64,000 nt of DNA from positions 1 through 64,000 of the forward strand of contig NZ_BCSW01000002.1 in assembly GCF_001571065.1 (NCBI RefSeq), read 5' to 3'. Under the pieces are notes generated by a model. The model was not told the DNA's origin. It worked only from the letters and a program-made list of their open reading frames with translations, and searched no databases. The DNA is from Dietzia cinnamea NBRC 102147. GTDB lineage: Bacteria > Actinomycetota > Actinomycetes > Mycobacteriales > Mycobacteriaceae. Below, piece after piece: positions 17,549 through 27,479 of the stretch. Positions within the stretch are counted from its first letter, which is position 1. Every line of letters begins with the position of its first letter. Made by a program: the position numbers and the translations under genes.

Positions 17549-18900
17549 CCGACACCGTCCGTACCTACGTCCTCGACACCTCGGTTCTGCTGTCCGACCC
17601 GTGGGCCGTCACCCGCTTCGCCGAGAACCGGGTGGTCCTACCCATCGCGGTGATCGGGGAGCTCGAGGCCAAGCGCCACCACCCCGAGCTGGGCTACTTC
17701 GCCCGCGAGGCACTGCGGCTTCTAGAGGACCTGCGCCTGCGCCACGGCCGCCTCGACGGCGACCTGCCCGTCACCGACACCGGCGGCACCCTCCGGGTCG
17801 AGCTCAACCACACCGACCAGTCGGTCCTGCCCGCCGGGTTCCGCGACACCGGCAACGACTCCCGGATCCTCGCCTGTGCGCTCAACCTGCGGGCCGAGGG
17901 CGACGACACCGTCCTCGTCTCCAAGGACGTCCCGCTCCGCGTCAAGGCGGGCTCGGTGGGACTGCCCGCGGACGAGTACCACGCGCAGGACGTCGTCCTC
18001 ACCGGCTACAGCGGCGTCTCGGACCTGCCCGCCACCCAGGAGCTCGTAGACACCCTGTTCTCGACCGGCGGTGTCTCACCGCTCGCCGCCCGCGCGGCCG
18101 GCCTCGACGCCGAGACGCCCGTCCACTGCGGGGTGCGGGTACAGACCGACTCGTCCTCCGCGTTGGCCCGTGTCACCGACGACGGCGGCCTCAGGCTGGT
18201 CCGCGGCGACGTCGAGGTCTTCGGCCTGCGGGGCCGCTCGGCCGAGCAGCGTATCGCGATCGACTGCCTGCTCGACGAGTCGATCGGCATAGTCTCGCTC
18301 GGTGGCCGCGCCGGCACCGGCAAGTCCGCCCTCGCCCTGTGCGCCGGGCTCGAATCCGTGCTCGAGCGACGTCGACATCGCAAGATCGTCGTCTTCCGGC
18401 CCCTGTACGCCGTCGGCGGTCAGGAACTCGGCTACCTCCCGGGCAGCGAGTCGGAGAAGATGTCTCCCTGGTCGCAGGCCGTGTTCGACACCCTCGAGGG
18501 GCTCGTCAGCGAGAACGTGATCGACGAGGTGATGGATCGCGACATCCTCGAGGTGCTGCCACTGACCCACATCCGGGGCCGCAGCCTCCACGACTCGTTC
18601 GTGATCGTCGACGAGGCGCAGTCGCTCGAGCGCAACGTCCTGCTCACCGTGCTGTCCCGACTGGGCACCGGATCGAGGGTCGTGCTCACCCATGACGTGG
18701 CGCAGCGCGACAACCTCCGGGTCGGCCGGCACGACGGGATCCAGGCGGTGGTGGAGAAGCTCAAGGGCCACCCGCTGTTCGCCCACATCACGCTCAGCAG
18801 GTCCGAGCGCTCGGCCATCGCCGAGCTCGTCACGACCATGCTCGAGGAGTTCCAGCCGGACGCCTCGGTCGGTGCGCTGCGGCGCATCCACGCCGCCTGA
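17545..18900 (+). CDS. phoH2: PIN domain-PhoH ATPase fusion (PhoH2)
   Basis: A 451-residue protein with an N-terminal PIN RNase domain ([12 protein letters not shown] with D11, [10 protein letters not shown] acidic site, a TGNDSRILA stretch) and a C-terminal PhoH ATPase (Walker [12 protein letters not shown] near residue 255, Walker [12 protein letters not shown] near 352). PhoH2 proteins of mycobacteria act as ATP-dependent RNA helicase and ribonuclease and are the toxin of a phoAT-phoH2 pair. AGGAG at 17534-17538 serves the GTG start. The fumarase gene downstream is convergent, as expected from the conserved gene order. Confidence 0.93.
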   Translation: MTDTVRTYVLDTSVLLSDPWAVTRFAENRVVLPIAVIGELEAKRHHPELGYFAREALRLLEDLRLRHGRLDGDLPVTDTGGTLRVELNHTDQSVLPAGFRDTGNDSRILACALNLRAEGDDTVLVSKDVPLRVKAGSVGLPADEYHAQDVVLTGYSGVSDLPATQELVDTLFSTGGVSPLAARAAGLDAETPVHCGVRVQTDSSSALARVTDDGGLRLVRGDVEVFGLRGRSAEQRIAIDCLLDESIGIVSLGGRAGTGKSALALCAGLESVLERRRHRKIVVFRPLYAVGGQELGYLPGSESEKMSPWSQAVFDTLEGLVSENVIDEVMDRDILEVLPLTHIRGRSLHDSFVIVDEAQSLERNVLLTVLSRLGTGSRVVLTHDVAQRDNLRVGRHDGIQAVVEKLKGHPLFAHITLSRSERSAIAELVTTMLEEFQPDASVGALRRIHAA

Positions 18901-18965
18901 GGCGGGCGGTCGGGGACCGGGCCCGCCCCTCGGGGCGAGGAATCCAGCGGAGAGAGGACGGCAGC

Positions 18966-19003
18966 GGCGCAGGGCCCGGGCGGAGTCGCCGGGGCCCTGC
19001 GCC
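18966..19003. terminator. Bidirectional GC-rich hairpin
   Basis: A perfect 12-bp stem (18966-18977 with 18992-19003) with a 14-base loop that can partly pair. It lies between the convergent PIN-PhoH and fumarase genes. No T-tract on either side. Confidence 0.6.
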
Positions 19004-19028
19004 TGTGTCCGGGTGCGGTGGCGGCGGG

Positions 19029-20432
19029 TCAGCGCTCGCGATCGAGACCCGTCATCCCGAGGACGTCGAGACGACGGTCGAGCTCCTCCTCGGACAGCGG
19101 GTCGGGGACGAAGCCCAGCGCGATGACCGCCTCGCGGATGGTCAGCCCCTCGGCGAGGGCGTGCTTGGCGACGCGGGCCGCCTCCTCGTAGCCGATCGCC
19201 GAGTTCAGCGGCGTGACGATCGAGGGGGAGGACTCGGCCAGACGGCGCATGCGGTCGACGTCCGGCTCGATGCCGTCGATGCACCGCTCGGCGAACAGGG
19301 TCGACGACGTGGACAGGATCCGGACCGACTCCAGCACGTTGCGGGCCATCACGGGGATGGCGGTGTTCAGTTCGAAGGCGCCGCTCGCGCCGGCCCAGGC
19401 GACCGCGGCGTCGTTGCCGACGACCTGGGCGGCGACCTGCGCGACCGTCTCGCACAGCACCGGGTTGACCTTGCCGGGCATGATCGACGACCCGGGCTGC
19501 AGGTCCGGCAGGTGCACCTCGGAGAGCCCGGTCATGGGGCCGGACCCCATCCAGCGGATGTCATTGGCGATCTTGGTCAGCGAGACCGCGACCGTGCGCA
19601 GTGCGCCCGACAGCTCGACGAGCCCGTCACGGGCGGCCTGGGCCTCGAACGGGTCCACGGCCAGGCGGAGCTCCTCGAGACCGGTGAGGGAACGCAGCTC
19701 CTCGACGACGGCGGAGCCGAACCCGTCCGGGGCGTTGAGCCCGGTGCCCGCTGCGGTGCCGCCGATCGGCAGCTCGCCCACGCGGGGCAGGGTGCCGCAG
19801 ACACGCTCGATGCCGGCCCGGATCTGGCGGGCGTAGCCGCCGAACTCCTGACCGAGGGTGACGGGGACGGCGTCCATGAGGTGCGTGCGGCCGGGCTTGA
19901 CCACGTCGCGCCACTGCTCGGCCTTCGACTCGAACGACTCCGCGAGCACGCCGAGGGCCGGCACGAGGTCGGCGATCACGACCTCCGTCGCAGCGACGTG
20001 CGTGGCCGTGGGGAACGTGTCGTTGGACGACTGCGACATGTTCACGTCGTCGTTCGGGTGGACCGTGACGCCCTCGGCCGCGCAGAGCGAGGCGATGACC
20101 TCGTTGGTGTTCATGTTGGAGCTCGTGCCCGACCCCGTCTGGAACACGTCGACGGGGAAGTGGTCGTCGACCTCGCCCTCGGCGATACGGCCGGCGGCCG
20201 CGACGATCGCGTTGACCTTCTCCCGGTCGAGCAGCCCGAGGCGCCCGTTGACGGTCGCGCAGGCGGACTTGAGCAGCCCGAGCGCGCGGATCTGCGTCCG
20301 CTCGAGGCCCCGGCCCGAAACGGGGAAATTCTCCACGGCGCGCTGGGTCTGTGCACGCCAGAGGGCGTCGACCGGGACCCGGACCTCGCCCATCGTGTCG
20401 TGTTCGATACGGAATTCAGTCTGATCGGCCAT
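19029..20432 (-). CDS. fumC: Class II fumarate hydratase
   Basis: A 467-residue class II fumarase of the TCA cycle, interconverting fumarate and malate. The superfamily signature [12 protein letters not shown] is present, as are the substrate-site motifs [14 protein letters not shown] and [13 protein letters not shown]. The length matches FumC. It stands in the same order (phoH2, fum, glpX) as in mycobacteria. A TAGTCT box 6 bases upstream of the ATG predicts a leaderless mRNA, separate from glpX. Confidence 0.97.
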   Translation of the reverse strand: MADQTEFRIEHDTMGEVRVPVDALWRAQTQRAVENFPVSGRGLERTQIRALGLLKSACATVNGRLGLLDREKVNAIVAAAGRIAEGEVDDHFPVDVFQTGSGTSSNMNTNEVIASLCAAEGVTVHPNDDVNMSQSSNDTFPTATHVAATEVVIADLVPALGVLAESFESKAEQWRDVVKPGRTHLMDAVPVTLGQEFGGYARQIRAGIERVCGTLPRVGELPIGGTAAGTGLNAPDGFGSAVVEELRSLTGLEELRLAVDPFEAQAARDGLVELSGALRTVAVSLTKIANDIRWMGSGPMTGLSEVHLPDLQPGSSIMPGKVNPVLCETVAQVAAQVVGNDAAVAWAGASGAFELNTAIPVMARNVLESVRILSTSSTLFAERCIDGIEPDVDRMRRLAESSPSIVTPLNSAIGYEEAARVAKHALAEGLTIREAVIALGFVPDPLSEEELDRRLDVLGMTGLDRER

Positions 20433-20438
20433 GGGGCC

Positions 20439-20444
20439 AGACTA
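20439..20444 (-). promoter_or_regulatory. -10 box of fumC (leaderless)
   Basis: TAGTCT on the minus strand ends 6 bases before the fumC ATG, in the 70-bp gap to glpX. Confidence 0.5.
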
Positions 20445-20502
20445 GGCGCGCCCGCCGGGCCGTGCAGGAACTACGGCGCGGGCCCGGCGAGCGCGGGTGC
20501 CG

Positions 20503-21513
20503 TCAGCGGGCGTCGGCGGCCTGGCCGTAGTCGACGGCCGAGAACTCGCGGAGCTTCTCCATCTTGTGACGGCCCTCGACGTGGCGGACCGTGCCGGACT
20601 TGGACCGCATGACCAGGGACCGGGTGACGGCGCCGTTGGAGCGGTAGCTCACGCCCCGGACCATGTCGCCGTTGGTGATGCCGGTGGCGGCGAAGAAGCA
20701 GTTGTCGCCCTTGACGAGGTCGTCGGTGCCGAGGATGGCGTCGACGTCCAGGCCGGCGTCGACGGCCTTCTGCCGCTCCGCGTCGTCCTGCGGCCACAGC
20801 TGGCCCTGGATCTCGCCACCCATGCACTTCATGGCGCACGCGGTGATGATGCCCTCCGGCGTACCGCCGATGCCCATGAGCATGTCCACCGAGCTGTCGT
20901 CGGAGGCCGCCGCCACGCCGCCCGCGACGTCGCCGTCCATGATGAGACGGACCTTGGCGCCGGCCGCACGGATCTCGGCGATGAGCTCGGCGTGGCGGGG
21001 CCGGTCGAGCACGCACACCGTCATGTCGCCGACGTCGATGTTCTTGGCCTCGGCCACCGACCGGATGTTCCACTCGGTGGACCTGGACAGGTCGATCCGG
21101 CCGACGGCGTCCGGGCCGACCGCGATTTTGCGCATGTAGAACACCGCCGACGGGTCGAACATCGCGCCGCGCTCGGCGACCGCGATCACGGCGATCGAGT
21201 TGGGGCGACCCTCCGCCATGAGGCGGGTGCCGTCGATCGGGTCCACGGCCACGTCGACCGCCGGCCCGTCACCGGTGCCGACCTTCTCGCCGTTGTAGAG
21301 CATGGGCGCCTCGTCCTTCTCGCCCTCACCGATCACCACTGTGCCGTCCATGTCGACGGTCGAGATGAGCTCACGCATGGCGTCGACCGCGGCACCGTCG
21401 CCACCGTTCTTGTCGCCCCGGCCCACCCAGCGCCCGGCGGCGAGAGCGGCGGCCTCGGTCACACGGACCAGCTCCATGGCGAGGTTACGATCGGGGCGCT
21501 TGGCGTCTGACAT
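20503..21513 (-). CDS. glpX: Class II fructose-1,6-bisphosphatase
   Basis: A 336-residue GlpX phosphatase, the gluconeogenic fructose-1,6-bisphosphatase of actinobacteria. The metal and phosphate sites are visible: the metal-binding [18 protein letters not shown] segment and [16 protein letters not shown], followed by [20 protein letters not shown] and the [12 protein letters not shown] stretch. The family needs Mn or Mg. Its position before fumC is conserved across Mycobacteriales. GAGGAG lies about 11 bases upstream of the ATG. Confidence 0.97.
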   Translation of the reverse strand: MSDAKRPDRNLAMELVRVTEAAALAAGRWVGRGDKNGGDGAAVDAMRELISTVDMDGTVVIGEGEKDEAPMLYNGEKVGTGDGPAVDVAVDPIDGTRLMAEGRPNSIAVIAVAERGAMFDPSAVFYMRKIAVGPDAVGRIDLSRSTEWNIRSVAEAKNIDVGDMTVCVLDRPRHAELIAEIRAAGAKVRLIMDGDVAGGVAAASDDSSVDMLMGIGGTPEGIITACAMKCMGGEIQGQLWPQDDAERQKAVDAGLDVDAILGTDDLVKGDNCFFAATGITNGDMVRGVSYRSNGAVTRSLVMRSKSGTVRHVEGRHKMEKLREFSAVDYGQAADAR

Positions 21514-21645
21514 AGGTGGTCTGGCTCCTCGGAGGCGGGCGCGGGCGCGACGGGGTCACGCGCGTGCGGCGGGTTGTCGGCGCTCATTGTTCCACCTCCG
21601 CCACCGGGCCGGGGCCCACGCACCGGAGTCGCCCCGGGTGGGTGG

Positions 21646-21651
21646 GATACT
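21646..21651 (+). promoter_or_regulatory. -10 box of the DUF4245 gene (leaderless)
   Basis: GATACT ends 7 bases before the GTG at 21659. No ribosome binding site is visible for that start. Confidence 0.45.
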
Positions 21652-21658
21652 CACAGGC

Positions 21659-22219
21659 GTGGCCGAGGCGAAACCGAGAATCCTGCAGGGCAACCGCGAC
21701 ATGTTCTGGTCGGTGGTGGTGCTCATGGTCATCTGCGGACTCTTCGCCGGTGTCGCCGGACTGTGCACCTTCAGCCCGTCGGGCCCCGAGCAGGGGCAGA
21801 TCCCGCAGTTCGACGCCGACGCGTCTTTGCGCCAGGACGCCCGCAGCCTCGAGTACCCGATCCGCTCGCCCGAGGTCCCCGCGGACTGGACCGCCAACTC
21901 CGGCCGCGTCCAGGGCTTCGCCGGCACCACCTCCAGCCACGTCGGCTGGGTGACCGGCGAACGCAGCTACGTCGAGCTCGTCCAGTCCGACGCACCGGAG
22001 GACGCGTTCCGCTCGCTGAACGGCGGCCCGCGGCCCGAGCGCACCATGGTGCCGATCGCCGGGCGGGAATGGACCGTCCTCACCGGCGACGACGTCCGCC
22101 CCGTGTGGGTGCTAGACCTCGACGACGTCCGCGTGGCCGTGACCGGCTCGGCGCCCACCGATCAGTTCGAGACGCTCGCCGCCGCCGTCCAGGACGCGGA
22201 GCCGCTCCCCGCGCAGTGA
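21659..22219 (+). CDS. DUF4245 family membrane-anchored protein
   Basis: A 186-residue protein with one N-terminal membrane helix (MFWSVVVLMVICGLFAGVAG, about residues 15-34) and an extracytoplasmic domain (RSPEVPADWTANSGRVQ, HVGWVTGERSYVELVQSDAP). It is conserved next to glpX in Mycobacteriales (the Rv1100 position). Function is unknown; it is probably a cell-envelope protein. The GTG start is supported by the GATACT box and by the short N-terminus before the helix. Confidence 0.85.
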   Translation: MAEAKPRILQGNRDMFWSVVVLMVICGLFAGVAGLCTFSPSGPEQGQIPQFDADASLRQDARSLEYPIRSPEVPADWTANSGRVQGFAGTTSSHVGWVTGERSYVELVQSDAPEDAFRSLNGGPRPERTMVPIAGREWTVLTGDDVRPVWVLDLDDVRVAVTGSAPTDQFETLAAAVQDAEPLPAQ

Positions 22220-22266
22220 TCGCCCGCGCGGGGAGGTGAGCCTTCCCGCATGACCGGGCGGCGGGC

Positions 22267-22500
22267 TCAGCCCCGGGCGGCGCCGCCCTCGTCGTCGTCG
22301 CCGAGGACCGCGTCGATGCGCGCACGGGCGCCGTCGAGATGCTCGGTGCACCGCGCGGCGAGTTCCTCGCCCCGCTCCCACAGGGCGAGGGAGGCGTCCA
22401 GGTCCTGGCCGCCGGCCTCGAGGATGCGGACCACCTCGATGAGCTCGTCGCGGGCCTGCTCGTAGCCCAGTTCGGAGACGGGGGTCTGCTCGTCGGACAT
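22267..22500 (-). CDS. xseB: Exodeoxyribonuclease VII small subunit
   Basis: A 77-residue Xse[21 protein letters not shown] and [20 protein letters not shown] are the two helices that pack on the large subunit, and the length is typical. With XseA it degrades single-stranded DNA from both ends. The ATG overlaps the xseA stop (TGATG), so translation is coupled. Confidence 0.95.
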   Translation of the reverse strand: MSDEQTPVSELGYEQARDELIEVVRILEAGGQDLDASLALWERGEELAARCTEHLDGARARIDAVLGDDDEGGAARG

Positions 22501-23849
22501 CAGGACTGCTCCTCGGGGGTGTCGGACTCGGGGGTGTCGGACTCGGGGGTGTCGGTGGTGTGCGACCCGGTGGTGGTCGGCGCGGGGGCGGCGGTGCGGC
22601 CGGCGGCGGGCGTCGACCCGAGCACCGCCGCGGACAGGGCGCCGTCGGAGACCCGGATGCGCAGCTGGGAGCCGGGCGGGGCGTCGGCGATCGACGACAC
22701 CACCCGGCCGTCGTGCACCCCGGCCACCGACTGGACCACCGCGTAGCCGCGGGCGAGGGTGGCCGCCGGGCCCAGGGTGGTCAGGCGCGCCGACAGGTGG
22801 CCGAGCGACGTGGACTCCGAGTCGATGATCCGGGTGATGTCGCGCCGCGCGGCCCGCAGCGCCTCGGCGACGACCTCCGCGCGCGAGTCGACGATCCCGT
22901 GGGGGTTCGCCATGCACGGCCGGGACCGCACCGCGGCGAGCTGGTTGCGCTCGCGCTCCACCCAGCCGCGCAGGGCCCGGGCGGTGCGGGCGCGCGCCTC
23001 GGCGATGCGGCGCCGCTCCTCGACCACGTCGGGGACGACGCGCTTGGCGGCGTCGGTGGGCGTGGCGGCACGCAGGTCGGCGACGAGGTCCGACAGCGGG
23101 GAGTCGGGCTCGTGTCCGATCGCCGAGACGACCGGCGTGCGGCACCGCGAGATCGCGCGGATCAACGCCTCGTCGGAGAAGGGGAGGAGGTCCTCGACGG
23201 AGCCGCCGCCGCGGGCGAGGATGATGACGTCGACGACGGGGTCCGCGTCCAGCTCGGCCAGCGCGTCGAGGATCTGGGGCACGGCCGACACGCCCTGCAC
23301 GGCCGTGTTCCGCACGGCGAAACGCACGTCCGGCCAGCGGCCACGGGCGACCTCGACCACGTCGCGCTCGGCGGCGCTCGCCCGGCCCGTGATCAGACCG
23401 ACGCACGTCGGCAGGAACGGCAGCGGTCGCTTGAGGCGGGGATCGAACAGACCCTCCGCCGCCAGGGCCTGCTTGAGCCGCTCGATGCGCGCCAGCAGCT
23501 CGCCCACGCCGACCGGGCGGATCTCCGAGACCTGGAGCGAGAACGAGCCGCGGCCCGTGTAGAAGCGCGGCGTGCCGCGCACCACGACCCGGCTGCCCTC
23601 CGTGACCGGGACGGGTGACTCGGAGATGAGCCGGGGCGGGCACGTCAGCGTCAGCGAATTGTCGACGGACGGGTCACGCAACGTGAGGAAGGCCGTGCGG
23701 GTGCCCGGGCGCAGACTCAACTGGGTGATCTGACCCTCGACCCACACCGCGCCCAGGCGGTGGATCCACGCGGCGATCTGGTCCGAGACGACCCGGACCG
23801 GCCACGGTGACTCGGGGCTGCTCGGGGTGCCGGGGGAGGAGGCGCTCAC
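22500..23849 (-). CDS. xseA: Exodeoxyribonuclease VII large subunit
   Basis: A 449-residue XseA. The N-terminal OB-fold ([20 protein letters not shown], about residues 37-56) is followed by the catalytic core ([54 protein letters not shown]). The last residues contain a repeated SDTPE unit encoded by a 15-bp tandem repeat. The GTG start overlaps the stop of the lipid-droplet-associated gene, so three genes (that gene, xseA, xseB) form one operon. Confidence 0.97.
   Translation of the reverse strand: MSASSPGTPSSPESPWPVRVVSDQIAAWIHRLGAVWVEGQITQLSLRPGTRTAFLTLRDPSVDNSLTLTCPPRLISESPVPVTEGSRVVVRGTPRFYTGRGSFSLQVSEIRPVGVGELLARIERLKQALAAEGLFDPRLKRPLPFLPTCVGLITGRASAAERDVVEVARGRWPDVRFAVRNTAVQGVSAVPQILDALAELDADPVVDVIILARGGGSVEDLLPFSDEALIRAISRCRTPVVSAIGHEPDSPLSDLVADLRAATPTDAAKRVVPDVVEERRRIAEARARTARALRGWVERERNQLAAVRSRPCMANPHGIVDSRAEVVAEALRAARRDITRIIDSESTSLGHLSARLTTLGPAATLARGYAVVQSVAGVHDGRVVSSIADAPPGSQLRIRVSDGALSAAVLGSTPAAGRTAAPAPTTTGSHTTDTPESDTPESDTPEEQS
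22512..22555. repeat. 15-bp tandem repeat, three copies, in the xseA 3' end
   Basis: The unit CTCGGGGGTGTCGGA is repeated at 22512, 22527 and 22542 (the last lacks one base). It encodes an acidic ESDTP repeat at the XseA C-terminus. Copy number may vary between strains without a frameshift. Confidence 0.85.
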
Positions 23850-24235
23850 GCGTCGCGGGGGGTGACGCGGCCCGTCGGCACGTCCGGATCGTCATCGTCG
23901 TCACCGCCGCCGCGGGGCGCCCGCGACGAACCGTACACCCGGTAGGACACGTCGAGGACCTCCTCGGTCTCGTCCTCGTCGAACGTCGCCCACTCCGGCT
24001 GATCCGACCGGGCGGGGAAGACCGAGGCGAGCACCCTGTCGCCCTTGACGGCCAGGTCGGTGAGGGTCTGCCCCGCGTGCAGGTACGACTGCACCAGGCC
24101 GCCGGCGACCCGCACGGGCACGCCGGGCAGCGTGGACACCGCCTCGATCGCGCGGCCGGGCAGGGCCACGACGCGCTCGGCCGCGGTGGCGGCCAGACCG
24201 ATCGAGGCACGGGTCAGAAACAATGGTCGGAGCAT
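23846..24235 (-). CDS. Lipid-droplet-associated protein family
   Basis: A 129-residue protein located between xseA and ispH, as in other Mycobacteriales (the Rv1109c position). The N-terminal 60 residues form an amphipathic or hydrophobic stretch ([34 protein letters not shown]), and the tail is acidic with a run of five Asp. Homologues in storage-lipid-forming actinobacteria are annotated as lipid-droplet-associated; a direct function in this organism is inferred. AGAGAGG precedes the ATG. Confidence 0.8.
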   Translation of the reverse strand: MLRPLFLTRASIGLAATAAERVVALPGRAIEAVSTLPGVPVRVAGGLVQSYLHAGQTLTDLAVKGDRVLASVFPARSDQPEWATFDEDETEEVLDVSYRVYGSSRAPRGGGDDDDDPDVPTGRVTPRDA

Positions 24236-24295
24236 GCGGACCTCTCTGCCGGGGGGCGTGCGGGAGGCGTAATGGTCGAAATCCAGTATGAACCG

Positions 24296-24301
24296 TACCC
24301 T
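24296..24301 (+). promoter_or_regulatory. -10 box of ispH (leaderless)
   Basis: TACCCT ends 6 bases before the ATG at 24308. This favours 24308 over the alternative upstream ATG at 24272, which has a GGGAGG only 4 bases away. Confidence 0.45.
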
Positions 24302-24307
24302 GGTGAC

Positions 24308-25288
24308 ATGACCGAGCAGACCGACATGATCGCCGAACCGGCAACCAAGCGGGTACTACTCGCGGAACCGCGCGGCTACTGTGCCGGCGTCGACCGAGCC
24401 GTCGAGACGGTCGAGAAAGCCCTGGAGAAGCACGGGGCGCCGCTGTACATGCGCAAGGAGATCGTCCACAACAAGTACGTGGTGGAGTCCTTCACCAAGC
24501 GTGGGGTGATCTTCGTCGACGAGACCGACGAGGTGCCCCAGGGCGCGAATCTCGTGTTCTCCGCCCACGGGGTCTCGCCCGCGGTCCGGGAGAGCGCCAA
24601 GCAGCTGGAGCTCACCACCTTCGACGCCACCTGCCCGCTCGTGACCAAGGTGCACACCGAGGTCAAGCGCTTCGCCCGGGAGGGCTACCAGATCCTGCTG
24701 GTCGGCCACGAGGGCCACGAGGAGGTCGAGGGCACCGCCGGCGAGGCGCCCGACGTGGTGACCCTGGTCGACGGGCCGGACGCCGTCGACACCCTCGAGG
24801 TGCCGACGGACACGGAGAAGCTCATCTGGCTGTCCCAGACCACGTTGAGCGTGGACGAGACCATGGAGACGGTCCGCCGCCTCAAGGAGAAGTACCCCAC
24901 GCTCATCGACCCGCCGTCCGATGACATCTGCTACGCCACGCAGAACCGCCAGAGCGCGGTCAAGGCGATGGCGCCCCAGTGCGATCTGGTGATCGTGGTG
25001 GGTTCGAAGAATTCCTCGAACTCCGTGCGGTTGGTCGAGGTGGCCCTCCAGGCCGGCGCGGATGCCGCCCATCTGGTGGACTACGCCGACGAGATCGACC
25101 TGGCGTGGCTCGAGGGGGTCACCACCGTGGGGGTGACGTCCGGCGCGTCCGTTCCGGAGATCCTCGTCCGCGGGGTGCTCGAGCTCCTCGACGAGCACGG
25201 GTACAGCGATGTGTCGACCGTCAAGACCGCGCAGGAGACCATCACCTTCGCCCTGCCCCGCGAGCTGCGGATGCCGCAGAAGGCCTGA
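24308..25288 (+). CDS. ispH: 4-hydroxy-3-methylbut-2-enyl diphosphate reductase
   Basis: A 326-residue IspH (LytB), the last enzyme of the MEP isoprenoid pathway, making IPP and DMAPP with a 4Fe-4S cluster. The three cluster cysteines are in [25 protein letters not shown] and [11 protein letters not shown]; the substrate site [14 protein letters not shown] is intact. It is divergent from the lipid-droplet-associated gene. An ATG 36 bases upstream would add 12 residues ([12 protein letters not shown]); mycobacterial homologues vary at this end. Confidence 0.97.
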   Translation: MTEQTDMIAEPATKRVLLAEPRGYCAGVDRAVETVEKALEKHGAPLYMRKEIVHNKYVVESFTKRGVIFVDETDEVPQGANLVFSAHGVSPAVRESAKQLELTTFDATCPLVTKVHTEVKRFAREGYQILLVGHEGHEEVEGTAGEAPDVVTLVDGPDAVDTLEVPTDTEKLIWLSQTTLSVDETMETVRRLKEKYPTLIDPPSDDICYATQNRQSAVKAMAPQCDLVIVVGSKNSSNSVRLVEVALQAGADAAHLVDYADEIDLAWLEGVTTVGVTSGASVPEILVRGVLELLDEHGYSDVSTVKTAQETITFALPRELRMPQKA

Positions 25289-25323
25289 CCCGACCGCCCG
25301 CTCCCCGCGGGCCGGAGGGCACT

Positions 25324-25373
25324 CACCGCCCCGGTACGCCCCGCCTCAGCGGCGGGCGTGTGCCGGGGCGGTG
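25324..25373. terminator. GC-rich hairpin at the ispH/DUF6542 junction
   Basis: An 11-bp outer stem (25324-25334 with 25363-25373) encloses further paired GC. The last bases of the convergent DUF6542 gene lie inside it. No T-tract. Confidence 0.5.
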
Positions 25374-25837
25374 CGCTGGATATAGGGGGCCGCCGGCCGC
25401 GCGGGCCGCGGCTCCAGAACGAACGCCCGGATCAGGGCTATCGCGATGACGACGACGGTCGTGGCGACCATCAGGGGGAACCGGGTCGCCAACGGCAGTG
25501 CGACCGAGACGATCTGCGTCCGCGAGAACACGTCCGCGCCCGAGCCCGCCCCGGAGATCACGTAGACCAGCGGCACCAGCAGCGTCATGATGATCGGCGG
25601 CTGGACCGCGGCCACGAACAGCGAGCGGCGCGAGATCGCGAGCACCGACACCACGCACCCGAGGACGAACGCGACGGTGAACCCGACGCCGAGCTCGCCC
25701 GAGACCGAGTCGATGGCCACGCCGGTCAGCGTGATGGCCACCGCCAGCAGGACCGCGGTCCAGGCGGGCAGCCCGCGCATCGAGGAGACCACGGACCTCT
25801 CGTCCGCGGGCACCCGGCCACTCCTGCGTCTACTCAC
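25346..25837 (-). CDS. DUF6542 family membrane protein
   Basis: A 163-residue protein with about four hydrophobic helices (AWTAVLLAVAITLTGVAI, VGFTVAFVLGCVVSVLAI, PPIIMTLLVPLVYVI, LMVATTVVVIAIALIRAFV) and short basic ends. It holds the Rv1111c-like position between ispH and ychF. Function unknown. A TAGAGT box, overlapping the stop of the upstream AI-2E gene, lies 8 bases before the GTG start and suggests its own leaderless transcript. Confidence 0.82.
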   Translation of the reverse strand: MSRRRSGRVPADERSVVSSMRGLPAWTAVLLAVAITLTGVAIDSVSGELGVGFTVAFVLGCVVSVLAISRRSLFVAAVQPPIIMTLLVPLVYVISGAGSGADVFSRTQIVSVALPLATRFPLMVATTVVVIAIALIRAFVLEPRPARPAAPYIQRTAPAHARR

Positions 25838-25845
25838 GGAAGATG

Positions 25846-25851
25846 ACTCTA
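25846..25851 (-). promoter_or_regulatory. -10 box of the DUF6542 gene (leaderless)
   Basis: TAGAGT on the minus strand ends 8 bases before the GTG at 25837 and overlaps the AI-2E stop codon. Confidence 0.45.
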
Positions 25852-27390
25852 ACCGCCCAGCCGACGGGCGAGGAAACGGCCGAAACGACGCAGCGGACGG
25901 GGCTTGGCCGCCTCCTCTCGCGGGGATGGCCGCGTGCCGGTGACCGCCATCGGGTCGGTGATGCCGGGTTCGGGCGGGAGCTGATCCGATAACGGCGGAG
26001 CGGCGAGGCCGGCGTCACCGCCCACCTCGTCGTCGTCACCCGTCGCGGCGACCCCCGCACCACCCGGCGCCGACGCGGCGACGGCCGCCGTGCGCGCTCC
26101 GGGCGTCGCCGAACGCGGCGGGGCGATGTCCGGCCGTTCGTCGATCATCCCGGCCATGATCGCGGTGCTGCTCTTACGGAGCGGAGCGAACCGCGAGCTG
26201 GACATCTCCCCGAGCCAGGCCGTCAGGCGGCCCTCGTCGGTCGCGGAGGCCAGATCGGAGGCGGTGACGTCGCCGGTGCGCAGATCGATCTGCTCGTTGA
26301 TATACCGGATGACCACCGCGGCCACGGCGAGGATCGGCACCGCGAGGAACGCGCCGATGATGCCGAAGAGCGTGCTGCCCGCGGCCACACCCAGGAGGAT
26401 GACGCCCGGATGCAGGTTCATGGCGCGCGACTGCAGGATCGGCTGGAGGACGTTGCCCTCGAGCTGCTGTACGGCGATGATGACCACCAGGACGATGATC
26501 GCGGTGGTGAACCCGTTGGCCACCAGCGCGATGAGCACGGCGAGCGCTCCGGCGGTGAACGCACCGACGATGGGGATGAAGCCCGCGATGAAGGTGATGA
26601 CCGCCAACGCCCACGCCAGCGGTACGCCCAGGATCACGAGCGCGAGGCCGATGAGCACGGCGTCGACGAACGAGACGATCGCCTGGGCGCGGATGAAGCC
26701 GCCCAGTGTGTTCCACGCCCGGGTGAGGACCTCGGTGAGGTGGCGGCCGGCGGTGCGGCCGGTGTTGCGACGCACGAACGGCAGGAACCGCGGCCCGTCC
26801 TTGATGAAGAAGAACGTGAGCACCAACACCAGGACCAGGGTGACGACGAACGATCCCACCGCGCTGACTCCGGTGAACACGCCGGACGCGATCTGGTCGC
26901 CCCGGTCCTGCAGCGTCGAGCTGAGCTGGTCCAGCAGGCGGTCCAGCTGCTCGTCACGGATGTTGAGCGGCGGCCCCCGCAGCCAGTCCTGGACCTCGGT
27001 GATCGCCTCGGACGTCTGGTCGGCGAGCTGCACGCTCTGCTCCACGATCGACGGGGCGATCAGTGCGATGACGCCGGTCAGCAGCCCCAGGGAGCCGATG
27101 ATCGACAGCATGGCGGCCAGGCTTTTGGGCACCTTGTGCCGCACCATCCAGCCCGTCACGGGCCACAGGACGGTGGAGATGATCAGCGCCAACAGGATCG
27201 GCAGGATCCCCACCCACAGCGCGCCGCCGATCCGCGAGATGAGCCATCCCGCGACCAGCAGGATGGCCAGGCGCAGGGCCCAGTCGGTGACCCATCGCCC
27301 ACCCAGGCCGATGAGTACGGACCGGTCGACGTGCTGTTCCTGATCCTCGACGGGGGGATGCGGCTTCGGCTCGTCGCTCATGGGAGTCAT
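25849..27390 (-). CDS. AI-2E family transporter-like membrane protein
   Basis: A 513-residue membrane protein of the AI-2 exporter/PerM family (the Rv1101c type). There are about eight helices; the C-terminal core has the family's AVITFIAGFIPIVGAF and VAAGSTLFGIIGAFLAVPI motifs. The family includes efflux and Na+/H+ antiport proteins, so transport of a quorum signal should not be assumed. A cytoplasmic C-terminal tail of about 110 residues is disordered and ends in basic residues. The ATG at 27381 is an alternative start. Confidence 0.9.
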   Translation of the reverse strand: MTPMSDEPKPHPPVEDQEQHVDRSVLIGLGGRWVTDWALRLAILLVAGWLISRIGGALWVGILPILLALIISTVLWPVTGWMVRHKVPKSLAAMLSIIGSLGLLTGVIALIAPSIVEQSVQLADQTSEAITEVQDWLRGPPLNIRDEQLDRLLDQLSSTLQDRGDQIASGVFTGVSAVGSFVVTLVLVLVLTFFFIKDGPRFLPFVRRNTGRTAGRHLTEVLTRAWNTLGGFIRAQAIVSFVDAVLIGLALVILGVPLAWALAVITFIAGFIPIVGAFTAGALAVLIALVANGFTTAIIVLVVIIAVQQLEGNVLQPILQSRAMNLHPGVILLGVAAGSTLFGIIGAFLAVPILAVAAVVIRYINEQIDLRTGDVTASDLASATDEGRLTAWLGEMSSSRFAPLRKSSTAIMAGMIDERPDIAPPRSATPGARTAAVAASAPGGAGVAATGDDDEVGGDAGLAAPPLSDQLPPEPGITDPMAVTGTRPSPREEAAKPRPLRRFGRFLARRLGG

Positions 27391-27465
27391 CTTGTCAGAG
27401 GCCGCGTCGGTGCGCTCCCTGTGACGGCCCGACGGCCGCGGGGGAGGGCCGCAGGCCGCGGTCCG

Positions 27466-27471
27466 TAGACT
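27466..27471 (+). promoter_or_regulatory. -10 box of ychF (leaderless)
   Basis: TAGACT ends 8 bases before the GTG at 27480. There is no ribosome binding site in between. Confidence 0.5.
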
Positions 27472-27479
27472 GTGGCCTC

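Noticed and set aside
24272-24307. Upstream ATG for ispH with GGGAGG 4 bases away
   Set aside because: The spacing is short, and the TACCCT box fits a leaderless start at 24308; kept only as an alternative.
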